Positions 48,531 through 59,075 of a stretch of DNA of 64,000 nucleotides are shown here, in pieces. The stretch is taken from the NCBI RefSeq assembly GCF_035594125.1, contig NW_026973748.1, positions 359,728 to 423,727 on the forward strand, written 5' to 3'. The DNA comes from Scylla paramamosain. Its lineage: Eukaryota; Arthropoda; Malacostraca; Decapoda; Portunidae. The position numbers and the translations under genes are program-made. Below the pieces are notes generated by a model. That model saw only the letters and a program-made list of their open reading frames with translations. It made no database searches and was not told the origin of the DNA. Position 1 is the stretch's first letter. Every line of letters begins with the position of its first letter.

Positions 48531-49917
48531 TCTCCATATATATGAGTTTTTGCGTTTTTTGCCTTGTGATTCTTGAGAATCTATAAAACACTCATTATAC
48601 ACGTTTCTCGTAATGTCCTTTTCTTAACAAATAGATAAAGAGAAAAAACCACAAAAGACAGGTTTCTCGTAAAGTCGTTTAATTTCCCCATACAGTTGGC
48701 TTTGCCTGCACTTCATGGTTTGGTACATAACAGTCCGAAAAAAAAGCTAAAATTAACTTTTTCGATAATGTTCTTTTTGCACATAATTTCCCTGAATTTT
48801 GCCAGAATTTTGGCATCTCAGTACCTATGAAGAAGAATAACAAAAAAAAAGAAATCCTATTTTTTAATTATTTCTTTATTTTTTGTCTATAAAGAGGTTT
48901 TAGCTTTTTGGTACTTATGGAACTTAAAAATACACATAATACACGTTTATCATAATGTCCTTTCGTTTCTCAGACATAGGGTTCTTTGTATGTATTTAAG
49001 CGTTTTTAGAGGTAACATGATCAAAAACACTCAAAATATATGTTTTTGGTAATGTTAATCTGTTTCTCCATAAAGGGTATTTTGCATGTGCTTTAGCGTT
49101 TTGGTATATAAGGAGTTAAAAAACACTTAAAAGTTGGTTTTATTCCCACGTAATGTGATTGCCCTCCTTTTTAGTGCTTTATTGCCTAACTCTCTCAAAA
49201 ATCCTCAAAAGATACTTTTCTTGTAACGTCATTTTTTTTCCCACATAAAGCTAATTTCGCATGCAATTTGGGGTTCTAGTAACTAAGAATGTGAGAAACA
49301 CTCAAACTACACGCAGTTAGTAATGTTATTCTGTTTCTTAATTAAGAGTGTTATTCAGGAGTTTCAGCATTTTGGTATCTAAGAAACTTCATATACACTA
49401 GTTTTTGCGTTTTTTGCTTCGTGGTTCTTGTGAAACTATAAAATATTCATTATCCACGTTTCTCGTAATGTCTTTTTATTTCCCAATATAGATTCCTTTG
49501 CATCCATTTTCATGTTTTTTTTTTGTTGTTCACAAGCTCAAAAATACTTAAAATATACCTTTTTTGGTAATGTTATTGTATTTCTTCATATTGGTCTGTT
49601 TTCATCCGTTTTAGCGTTTTTTACGTAAAACACTGAAAAAACACGTTTTCAGTAATTTTGTTTTGGATTCCCATATAGAGTGACTGCCATATTATTTATC
49701 GTTTTGATGCCTAATATGCTGAAAAACACTCAAAAGACAGTTTGTAAAGTCGTTTAATTTCCCCATATAGATGGCTTTGCATGCACTTTAGGGTTTGGTA
49801 CATAACAGTCCGAAAAAAAAAGCTAAAATTAACTTTTTCGATAATGTTCTTTTATCCACATAATTTCCCTGATTTTCAACAGAATTTTGGCATCTTGGTA
49901 CCTCTGAAGATGAATGA

Positions 49918-49993
49918 CAAAAAAAAAAAAAAATATTATTTTCTTTTCTTTTATTTATTTATTTTTATTTATTTATTTTATTTTTTTTTTTGT
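49918..49993. repeat. A run plus TTTA-rich low-complexity segment
   Basis: An A run, then T-rich sequence with tandem TTTA units in the reversed F monomer. It is the inner-palindrome partner of 30811-30856. Confidence 0.83.
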
Positions 49994-50312
49994 TTCTTCA
50001 TAGAGTGTTATTTGTTGGTTTTAGCTTTTTGGTATTTAAGTAACTTAAAAACACTTATAATACACGTTTCTCGTAATGTCCTTTCGTTTCCCAAACATAG
50101 GATTCTTTGCATGTATTTAAGCGTTTTTATAGGTAACATGATCAAAAACACTCAAAAATATATGTTTTTTGTAATGTTTTTGTTTTTCTCCATAAAGGAT
50201 TTATTGGTTTTAGCGTTTTGATATGTAAGGAGCTCAAAAATATTTAACGGCAAGTTCTTGGTAAAATTTGGTTTTATTCCCATGTAATGTGATTGCCCTG
50301 GCTTTTAGTGCT

Positions 50313-50619
50313 AATAACATTACCAAAAACATGTATTTTGAGTGTTTTTTTTTATCATATTTCCAATAAAAACGCTTAAATGACATTACCAGAAAAATGT
50401 CTTTTAAGCGTTTTTGAGCGTTATATGCAAGAAAGCACAAAAAGCAGAAAAATCACATAACTTGGGTATAAAACCAACTTTTACGGAGAACTTGCCTTTA
50501 AGTGTTATTTTTAACTCCTTACATACCAAAACGCTAAAACGCATGTAAAACACCCTTTATGGAGAGCAAAGCAACCTATATGGAAAAATTACTCGACTTT
50601 ACCAGAAAAACATTGAAAA
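50313..50619 (+). repeat. Forward block forming the left arm of a local palindrome
   Basis: Forward monomers D, B, C, D (part) and G in an otherwise reverse region. 50313-50573 is the reverse complement of about 51035-51300, including the rare X junction (CCAATAAAAACGCTTAAATG) and GGGTATAAAACCAACTTTTA. 50577-50619 is the near reverse complement of 50669-50711 (ATTACTCGACTTTAC against GTAAAGTCGAGTAAT). A stretch of about 320 bp, 50712-51035, has no counterpart in this arm. Confidence 0.87.
50352..50386 (+). repeat. X junction (copy 2, forward)
   Basis: CCAATAAAAACGCTTAAATG followed by ACATTACCAGAAAAATG: forward complement of the junction at 37851 and 51231. Confidence 0.82.
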
Positions 50620-50668
50620 AAATTGAAAACATTGAACATTGAAAAAGAAAAACATTGAAAAGACAGGT
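50620..50668. repeat. Simple-sequence loop at the palindrome centre
   Basis: Irregular tandem ACATTGAAAA-like units (AAAACATTGAA, CATTGAACATTGAAAAAG). It looks like slippage of a monomer G fragment (ACACTGAAAAGACAGG) and forms the spacer between the two arms. Confidence 0.8.
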
Positions 50669-51230
50669 TTCTTGTAAAGTCGAGTAATTTTGCCATATAG
50701 GTGGCTTTGCATGCACTTTAGGGTTTGGTACATAACGCTAGAAAAAAGCTGAAATTATTTTTTTTATAATGATTTTTTTTTTTATTTCCCTGAATTTTTC
50801 CAGAATTTTGGTATCTCGGTACCTATGAAGATGAATAACAATTTTTTTTTCTCTCTATAAAGTGTTATTTGTGTGTTTTAGCTTTTTGGTGCTTAAGGAA
50901 CTTAAAAACATTCATAATACACGATTTTCTTAATGTTTTTTTCTTATACAAACATAGGGTTCTTTACATATATTTAAGCATTTTTATAAGTAACATGATC
51001 AAAAACACTCAAAATACATATTTTTGGTAATGTTATTCTGTTTCTCCATAAAGGGTGTTTTACATGCGTTTTAGCGTTTCGGTATGTAAGGAGCTAAAAA
51101 AAACTCTTAAAGGCAAGTTCTTCGTAAAAGTTGATTTTATACCCAAGTTTTGTTATTCTTCTGCTTTTTAGTGCTTTGTTGCATACCACGCTCAAAAACA
51201 CTTAAAAGACATTTTTCTGGTAATGTCATT

Positions 51231-51262
51231 TAAGCGTTTTTATTGGAAATATGATAAAAAAA
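51231..51262 (-). repeat. X junction (copy 3)
   Basis: GGTAATGTCATTTAAGCG then TTTTTATTGGAAATATG, the same junction and orientation as 37851-37882. Confidence 0.82.
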
Positions 51263-53265
51263 CACTCAAAATACATATTTTTAGTAATGTTATTCTGTTT
51301 CACCATAAAGTGTATTTTGCATGCGTTTTAGTGTTTTGGTATATAAGGAGCTCAAAAACACTTAAAGGCAAGTTCTTATTAAAATTTTTTTTTTTTTTTC
51401 AATGTAATGTGATTGCCCTGCTTTTCAGTGCTTCTGCCTAACACGCTCAAAAACACTCAAAAGACATTTTTCTGGTAATGTCATTTTTTTTCCACATAAA
51501 GATGGTTTCGCATGCAATTTGTGGTTTTGGTAACTAAGAATGTAAAAAAGCACTCAAAATACACACATTTAGTAAGATTGTTCTGTTTCTCAATTAAGAG
51601 TGTTGTTCATGAGTTTCAGCATTTTGATATCTACGAAACTTCTTCATATACACTAGCTTTTGCATTTTTTGCCTTATGGTTCTTTTGAACTATAAAACAC
51701 TCATTACACACTTTTCATGCAATGTCCTTTTCTTTCCCATTATAGAGTGCTTTGCATCAATTTTCGTGTTTTTTATAGGTAAAAAGCTCAAAAACACTCA
51801 AAATATACCTCTTTGGTAATGTTTTTCTATTTCTTTATATTGGTTTGTTTGCATCCGTGTTAGCGTTTTTGTACGTAAAACACTGAGAAGACACGTTTTC
51901 AGTAATTTTGTTTTGAATTCCCATATAGAGTGAGTTCCTTATTACTTATTGTTTTGGTGCCTAACATGCTGAACAACACTCAAAAGAGAGATTTCTGATA
52001 AGGTGGTTTAATTTCCTTATAATAGGAGGCTTTGCATGCACTTTAGGGTTTGGTATATAAAAAAAGCTAAAATTAACTTTTTTGGTAATATTCTTTTATC
52101 ATATAATTGCGATGAATTTTCCCAGAAATTTGGCATTTTCGTACCTATGAAGATAAATAAAAAAAATAAAAAATAGTGTTTTTTTATTTTTTATTTATTT
52201 ATTTTTTTTCTCAATAAATATTGTTATTTGTCGGATTCACCTTTTTGGTACTTAAGGTTATTAAAAAAAACTCATAATACACGTTTATCGTAATGTCCTC
52301 TCGTTTCCTAAACATAAGGTTCTTTGCATGTATTTAAGCGTTTTTATAGATAACGTTATCAAAAACACTCAAAATACAAGGTTTTGGTAATGTTATTCTG
52401 TTTCTCCATAAAGTGTGTTTTGCAAGCATTTTAGCAGTTTTGTATAAAAGGAGCTCAAAAACAATTAAAGGCAAGTTCTTGGTAAAAAATGGTTTTATTC
52501 CAATATAATGTGATTGTCCTGCTTTTGAGTGCTTTATTACCTATCACGTTGAAAAACATTAAAAGATACTTTTCTGGTAAAGTCATTTTTTTCCCCACAA
52601 AGCTATTTTCGCATGTAATTTGGTGTTTTTAGTAACTAAGAGTGTGAAAAGCACTCAAAATACACGCATTTAGTAAGGTTGTTCTGTTTCTCAATTAAGA
52701 GTGTTATTCATGAGTTTCAGCATTTTGGTATCTAAGAAATCTCTCCATATACACGAGTTTTTGCGTTGTTTGCTTTTTGGTTCTTTTGAACTATAAAACT
52801 CTCATTATACACTTTTCTTGCAATGTCCTTTTGTTTCTCAATATAGAGTACTTTGCATCAATTTTCGCGTTTTTGTAGGTAAAAAGCTCAAAAACACTCA
52901 AAATATACATTTTTGGTAACGTTTTTCTATTTCTTGTTATTGGTTAGTTTCCATCCGTTTTAACGTTTTTCTACGTAAAACACTGGGAAGACACGTTTTC
53001 AGTAATTTTGTTTTGGATTCCCATATAAAGTGGGTTCCTTATTATTTATCATTTTGGTGCCTAACATGATGAAAAACACTCAAAAGACAGATTTCTGGTA
53101 AGATCGTTTAATTTCCTTATATAAAAGGCTTTGCATGCACATTAGGGTTTGGTACATAACAGTTCGAAAAAAAAGCTAAAATCAACTTTTTTTATAATAT
53201 TTTCTTATCATATAATTGTCTTGAATTTTCCCAGAATTTTGGCATTTCGGTACCTATGAAGATGA

Positions 53266-53332
53266 ATAAAATAAATAAATAAATAAAATAAAATTCCGAT
53301 TTTTTTATTTATTTATTTATTTATTTATTTTT
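53266..53332. repeat. AAAT/TTTA inverted microsatellite
   Basis: AAAT units (53266-53293) face TTTA units (53300-53332) across a short TTCCGAT-like spacer, so the strand can fold into an A/T hairpin of more than 20 bp. This is the extreme case of the A-tract/T-tract layout in monomer F. Confidence 0.85.
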
Positions 53333-55452
53333 CTAAATCAAGAGTGGGTTCTAGGTTTTTAGTACTTAACAAACTTAAAAACACTCATAATATACGTTTC
53401 TCGTAATGTCCTTTTGTTTCCCAAACATAAGGTTCTTTTCATGGATTTAAGAGTTTTTATAGATAACATGATCAAAAACACTCAAAATACATGTTTTTTG
53501 GTAATTTCATTTTGTTTCTCCATAAAGTTTGTTTTGCATGCGTTTTAGCGGTTTAGTATACAAGGAGCTCAAAAACACTTAAAGGCAAGTTCTTGATAAA
53601 AAATTAGTTTTATTCAAATGTAATGTGATTGCCCTGCTTTTTAGTGCTTTTTTTACCTATCAGGCTCAAAAACACTCAAAAGACATTTTTCTCGTAATGT
53701 CATTTTTTTTTCCCACATGAAGGTAGTTTCGCATGTAATTTGGCATTTTCGTAACAAAAAATGTGAAAAACATACAAAATAAACAATTTGGAAAGGTAGT
53801 TCTGTTTATCAATTAAAAGTGTTATTCATGCATTTCATCATTTTGGTATGTAAGAAATTTCTCTATATACGAGTACACGAGTTTTTGCGTTTATTGCCTT
53901 GTGGTTCTTTTAAAACTATAAAACACTCATTATACACGTTTCTCGTAATGTCCTTTTGTTTCCTAATATAGAGTGCTTTACATCCATTTTTGCGTTTTTT
54001 GTAGGTAACAAGCTCAAAAACACTCAAAATATATCTTTTTGGTAATGTTATTCTATTTCTTCATATAGTATGGTTTGTATCCGCTTTAGCGTTTTTCTAC
54101 GTAAAACACTGAAAACGTTTTCAGTATTTTTCTTTTGGATTCACATATTGACTGACTTCCATATTATTTATCGTTTTGGTACCTAACATGCTGAAAAACA
54201 CTGAAAAGACAGGTTTCTGGTAAAGACCTTTAACTTTCTTTTATAGGTGGCTTTGCATGCATTTTAGGGTTTGGTACATAACAATCCGAAAAAAAAACTA
54301 TAATTAACTTCTATGATAATATTTTTTTTTTCCACATAAATTCCTTGAATTTTGGCAGAATTTTAGCATCTCGGTACCTATGAAGATGAATAACCCAAAA
54401 AAAAAAAAAATCCCGTTTTTTTTAATTTATTAATTTTTCTAAAGAGTGTTATTTGTGGGTTTTAGCTTTTTGGTACTGAAGGAAATTAAAAATCACTCAT
54501 AATACACGTTTCTCGTAATGTTCTTTCGTTTCCCAAAAATAAGGTTCTTTACATGTATTTAAGCGTTTTTATACATAACATGATCAAAAACTCTCAAAAT
54601 ACATGTATTTTGTAATGTTATTCTGTTTCTCCATAAAATGTATTTTGCATGCGTTTCAGCGTTTTGGTATGTAACGAGCTCAAAAACACTTAAAGGTAAG
54701 TTCTTGGTAAAATTTGGTTTTATTTCCATGAAATGTGATCGTTTTTGGTAATGTCATTTTTTTCCCACATAAAGCTAGTTTCGCATGGAATTTGGGGTTT
54801 TGGTAACTAAGAATATAAAAAAACACTCAAATTACACGCATTTAGTAAGGTTGTTCTGATTTTTTATTAAGAGTGTTATTCATGAGTTTCAGTATTTTGG
54901 TATCTTAGAAACTTCTCCATACAGTCGAGTGTTTGCGTTTTTTGCCTTGTGATTCTGGTGAAACTATAAAACACTCATTATACACGTTTCTTGTTATGTC
55001 CTCTTTTTTCTTATATAGAGTGTTTTGCATCCATTTTCGTTTTTTTTTTTTTATGTAACAAGCTAAAAAACACACAAAATATACTTTTTTGGTAATGTTA
55101 TTCTATTTCTTGGTTTATTTATTTATTGGTTGGTTTGCATCCGTTTTAGCGTTTTTCTACGTAAATTTTTTAAAAGACACATTTTCAGTAATTTTGTTCT
55201 GGATTTCCATATAGAGTGACTTTCATATTATTTATCGTTTTGGTGCCTATTATGCAGAAAAACACTCAAAAGACAGGTTTCTTGTAAAGTCGTTAAATTT
55301 TATCAGATAGGTGGCTTTGCATACACTTTATGGTTTGGAACATAACTCCGAAAAAAAGGTAAGATTAACTTTTTCGATAATGTTTTTTCCACATAAATTT
55401 CCTGAATTTTGACAGAATTTTGGCATCTTGGTACCTATGAAGATGAATAACC

Positions 55453-55471
55453 AAAAAAAAAAAAAAAAAAA
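55453..55471. repeat. A homopolymer in reversed monomer F
   Basis: A run of about 19 A followed by TTTTC, after AGATGAATAACC. Not a poly-A tail of an insertion: the flanks are ordinary F sequence. Confidence 0.8.
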
Positions 55472-56039
55472 TTTTCTTTATAAAGAGTGTTATTTGTAGG
55501 TTTTAACGTTTTGGTAATTAAGGAACTTAAAAGCATTCATAATACACATTTCTCGGAATGTCCTTTCGTTTCCCAAATATGGGGATCTTTGCATGTATTT
55601 AAGCGTTTTTACAGGTAACATGATAAAAAAACACTCAAAACACTTGTTTTTGGTAATGTTATTCTGCTTCTCCATAAAGGAGTGTTTTACATGCGTTTTA
55701 GCGATTTGGTATATAAGGAGCTGAAAAACACTTCAAGGCAAGTTTTTGGTAAAAATTGGTTTTATTCCAGTGTAATATGCTTGCCCTGCTTTTCAGTGCT
55801 TTATTGCCTAACACGCTCAAAAACACTAAAAAGATACTTCTGGTAATATCATTTTTTCCCACATAAAACTAGTTTTGCATGCTATTTAGGGTTTTGCGAA
55901 GAATGTGAAAAAAGTCTCAAAAACCATGCATTTGGTAATGTTGTTCTGTTTCTGAATTAAGATTGTTATTCATGAGTTTCAGCATTTTGGTATCTAAGAA
56001 ACTTCTTTTTATACACGAGTTTTTGCGTTTTTTGCCTTG

Positions 56040-56055
56040 TGGTTCTTGTGAACCA
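56040..56055. repeat. Type-W inverted repeat remnant (reverse copy)
   Basis: TGGTTC, loop TTGT, GAACCA, with the adjoining GCGCGAAAATAATAAGAC matching the type-W insertion on the other strand (CTTATTATTTTCGAGC-like). The hairpin has decayed from 10 to 6 bp. Confidence 0.75.
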
Positions 56056-58619
56056 AAAAATCTTTTGCGCGAAAATAATAAGACACTCATTATACATGTT
56101 TCTCGTAATGTCCTTTTCTTTCCCAATAGGGACTGGTTTGCATGCTTTATCGCGTTTTTTGTTGGTAGCAAGCTCTAAAACACTCAAAATATACTTTTTT
56201 GGTATTTCTTGATATTGGTTGGTTTGCATCCGTTTTAGCGTTTTTCTACGTAAATCTTTTAAAAGACACATTTTCAAAGTGTGTTTACTATGCGTTTTAG
56301 CAGTTTTGTATATGAGGAGCTTAAAAATACTTAAAGGCAAGTTTTTGGTGTAAATTGGTGTTATTCCAATGTAATATGATTGCCCTGCTTTTTATTGCTT
56401 TATTGCCTATCACGCTCAAAAACACTTAAAAGATACTTTTCTGGTAATGTCATTTTTTCTCACATAAAGGTGGTTTTGCATGCAATTTGGGGTTTTGGTA
56501 ACTAAGAATGTGAAAAGCACTCAAAATACACGCATTTAGTAAGGTTGTTCTGTTTTTTAAATTAAGAGTGTTATTCATGGATTTAAGCATTTTGGAATCT
56601 AGGAAATTTCTCCATATACACGATTTTTTGCGTTTTTTGCTTAGTAGTTCTTTTGAACTATAAAACACTCATTATACACTTTTCTTGCAATGTCCTTTTC
56701 TTTCCCAATATAGAGTGTTTTGCATCAATTTTCGCGTTTTTTGTAGCTAAAAACCTCAAAAACACTCAAAATATACCTTTTTTGGTTACATTTTTCTATT
56801 TCTTGATATTGGTTGGTTTCCATCCGTTTTAACGTGTTTCAACGTAAAACACTGAGAAGACACGTTTTCAGTAACTTTGTTTTGGATTCCCATATAGAGT
56901 GAGTTCCTTATTATTTATCGTTTTGGTGGCTAACATGCTAAAAAATACTCAAAACACAGATTTCTGGTAAGGTCGTTTAATTTCCTCATATTGGAGGCTT
57001 TGCATGCACTTTAGGTTTTGGTACATAACAGTCGGAAAAAAAAAAACTGAAATCAACTTTTTTGATAATATTCTTTTATCACATAATTGCCCTGAATTTT
57101 CCCAGAATTTTCGCATCTCGGTACGTATGAAAATGAATAAGAAAAAAAAAATCCTAATTATTTTTTATCTATTTATTTTTATTTTTTTTTAATAAAGAGT
57201 GTTATTTGTGTGTTTTATCTCTTTGGTACTTAAGGAACTTAAAAAAAAACACTCATAATACACGTTTCTCGTAAGGTTCTTTTGTTTCCCCAACATAATG
57301 TTTTTTGCATGTACTTAAGCGTTTTTATAGATAACATGATCAAAAAACACTCAAAATACATGTTTTTGGTAATGTTATTCTGTTTCTCCATAAAGATTGT
57401 TTTGGATGCGTTTTAGCGGTTTGGTATATAAGAGGTTAAAAAATACTTAAAGTCAAATTCTTCGTAAAAGTTGGTTTTATTCCCATGTAATGTGATTGTT
57501 CTGCTTTTTAGTGCTTTGTTGCATATCACGCTGAAAAAAACACTCAAAAGACACATTTTTGGTAATGTTATTTTTTTTCCCAAATGAAGATAGTTTCGCA
57601 TGTAATTTGGCATTTTCGTAACTAAGAATTTGAAAAACACTCAAAATACACAATTTCGTAAGGTAGTTCTGTTTATCGATTTAAAGTGTTATTCATGTAT
57701 TTATTCATTATGGTATGTAAGAAATTTATCTATATACACGAGTTTTTGCGTTTATTGCCTTGTGGTTCTTTTAAAACTATAAAACACTCATTATACACGT
57801 TTCTCGTAATGTCCTTTTGTTTCCTAATATAGAGTGCTTTACATCCATTTTTGCATTTTTTTGTAGGTAACAAGCTCAAAAACACTCAAAATATATCTTT
57901 TTGGTAATGTTATTCTATTTCTTCATATAGGTTGGTTTGCATCCTATATGAAAGATTTATTAATCGTTTTATTATTATTATTATTTATCGTTTTGGTGCC
58001 TAACATGCTGAAAAACACTGAAAAGACAGGTTTCTGATAAAATTGTTTAACTTCCCTATATAGGTGGCTTTGCATGCACTTTAGGGTTTGGTATATAACA
58101 ATCCGAAAAAAAAGCTATAATTAACTTTTATGATAATGTTCTTTTTTCAACATAAATTCCTTGAATTTTGGCAGAATTTTGGCATTTCGGTATCTATGAA
58201 GATGAATAAAAAAAAAAAAATCCCATTTTCTTATTTTTTTTTTTATTATTATTATTTTTTTTTTCTAAAGAGTGTTATTTGTGGGTTTTAGTTTTTTGGT
58301 ACTGAAGGAACTTAAAAATCACTCATAATACACGTTTCTCGTAATGTTCTTTCGTTTCCCAAACAAAAGGTTCTTTGCATGTATTTAAGTGTTTTTATAG
58401 ATAATATGATCAAAAACACTCAAAATACATGTATTTGGTAAGGTAATTCTGTTTCTCCATAAAATGTATTTTGCGTGCGTTTTAGCGTTTTAGTACGTAA
58501 GGAGCTCAAAAACACTTAAAGGTAAGTTCTTGATAAAATTTGGTTATATTCCCATGTAATGTGATTACCCTGGCTTTTAGTGCATTATTGCGTAACACGC
58601 TCATAAACACTGAAAAGAT

Positions 58620-59075
58620 ATGCAAAACGTCCTATATGAGGAAATTAAAGACCTTACGAGAAATCTGTCTTTTGAGTGTTTTTCAGCATGTTAGGCACTA
58701 AAACGATAAATAATAAGGGACTCACTCTATGTGGGAATCCAAAAGAAAATCAGCGAAAACGTGTCTTTTTTAGTGTTTTACGTAGAAAAACGCTAAAACT
58801 TATACAAACCAACCAATATCAAGAAGCAGAAAAACATTACCAAAAATATATATTTTGAGTGTTTTTGAGCTTGTTACTTACAAAAAAACGGGAAAATGGA
58901 TACAAAGCATTCTATATTGGGAAACAAAGGGACATTGCGAGAAAAGTGTATAATGAATGTTTTATAGTTCAAAAAAACCACAAGGCAAACAAAAAACGCA
59001 AAAACTCGTGTATATGCTGAAAATCATGAATAACACTCTTAATTGAGAAACAGAGCAACCTTACTAAATGCGTGT
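58620..59075 (+). repeat. Inverted satellite block Q, copy 3
   Basis: 456 bp of forward monomers (G, H, I, J, K, A) inside the reverse array. The same edges as the other Q copies: reversed B (CACTGAAAAGATA) joins TGCAAAACGTCC, and forward A (AAATGCGTGT) joins reversed C (CTAAAACACTAAAAG). It is about 18.35 kb from copy 2 measured at the left edges. Confidence 0.9.

Larger units (their letters stand above)
40578..50312 (-). repeat. 96-bp-monomer satellite array, reverse block 2
   Basis: Reverse array with A ends at about 40846, 42197, 44126, 44213, 45205, 46315, 47404, 48511 and 49369. Rearranged copies: the 42197-40846 unit is a hybrid of types R and S containing the T junction; the 44126 unit lost about 700 bp near 43085 (ATGTAATATTATTAGAGTGC); a deletion near 48640 joins J to G. 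The block ends at 50312 in reversed C/B, where orientation flips. No host gene; a 146-residue open frame near 49781-50221 is low-complexity and inside the repeat. Confidence 0.92.
41650..50312 (-). repeat. Inner inverted repeat, right arm
   Basis: Reverse-orientation partner of 30.46-37.19 kb (marker pairs listed there). It is longer because a two-unit segment is duplicated (about 45.0-46.3 against 47.2-48.5 kb). The outer end at 50312 coincides with the start of the small palindrome. Substitutions and indels between the arms are frequent, so the duplication is old. Confidence 0.73.
50669..58619 (-). repeat. 96-bp-monomer satellite array, reverse block 3
   Basis: Reverse array with A ends at about 51621, 52722, 53840, 54894, 55984, 56589 and 57709. 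The first 630 bp form the right arm of the local palindrome. Near 54738 the sequence steps from reversed C (ATGTGATCG) into reversed B (TTTTTGGTAATGTC), exactly where block Q would be expected. Near 56190-56280 parts of I/J and C/D are missing. A stretch of TTATTATTATTATT sits near 57970. The type-W hairpin remnant is at 56040-56055. Confidence 0.92.

Noticed and set aside
49781..50221. 146-residue open frame and dozens of similar 60-124-residue frames on both strands
   Set aside because: All lie in the satellite, shift with monomer length, are rich in F, K, N and L, have no recognisable domain and occur equally on the opposite strand. They are by-products of the repeat.
55453..55471. Poly-A tail of a processed retrocopy
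   Set aside because: The A run lies inside an ordinary reversed monomer F with normal flanks; there is no inserted sequence upstream.
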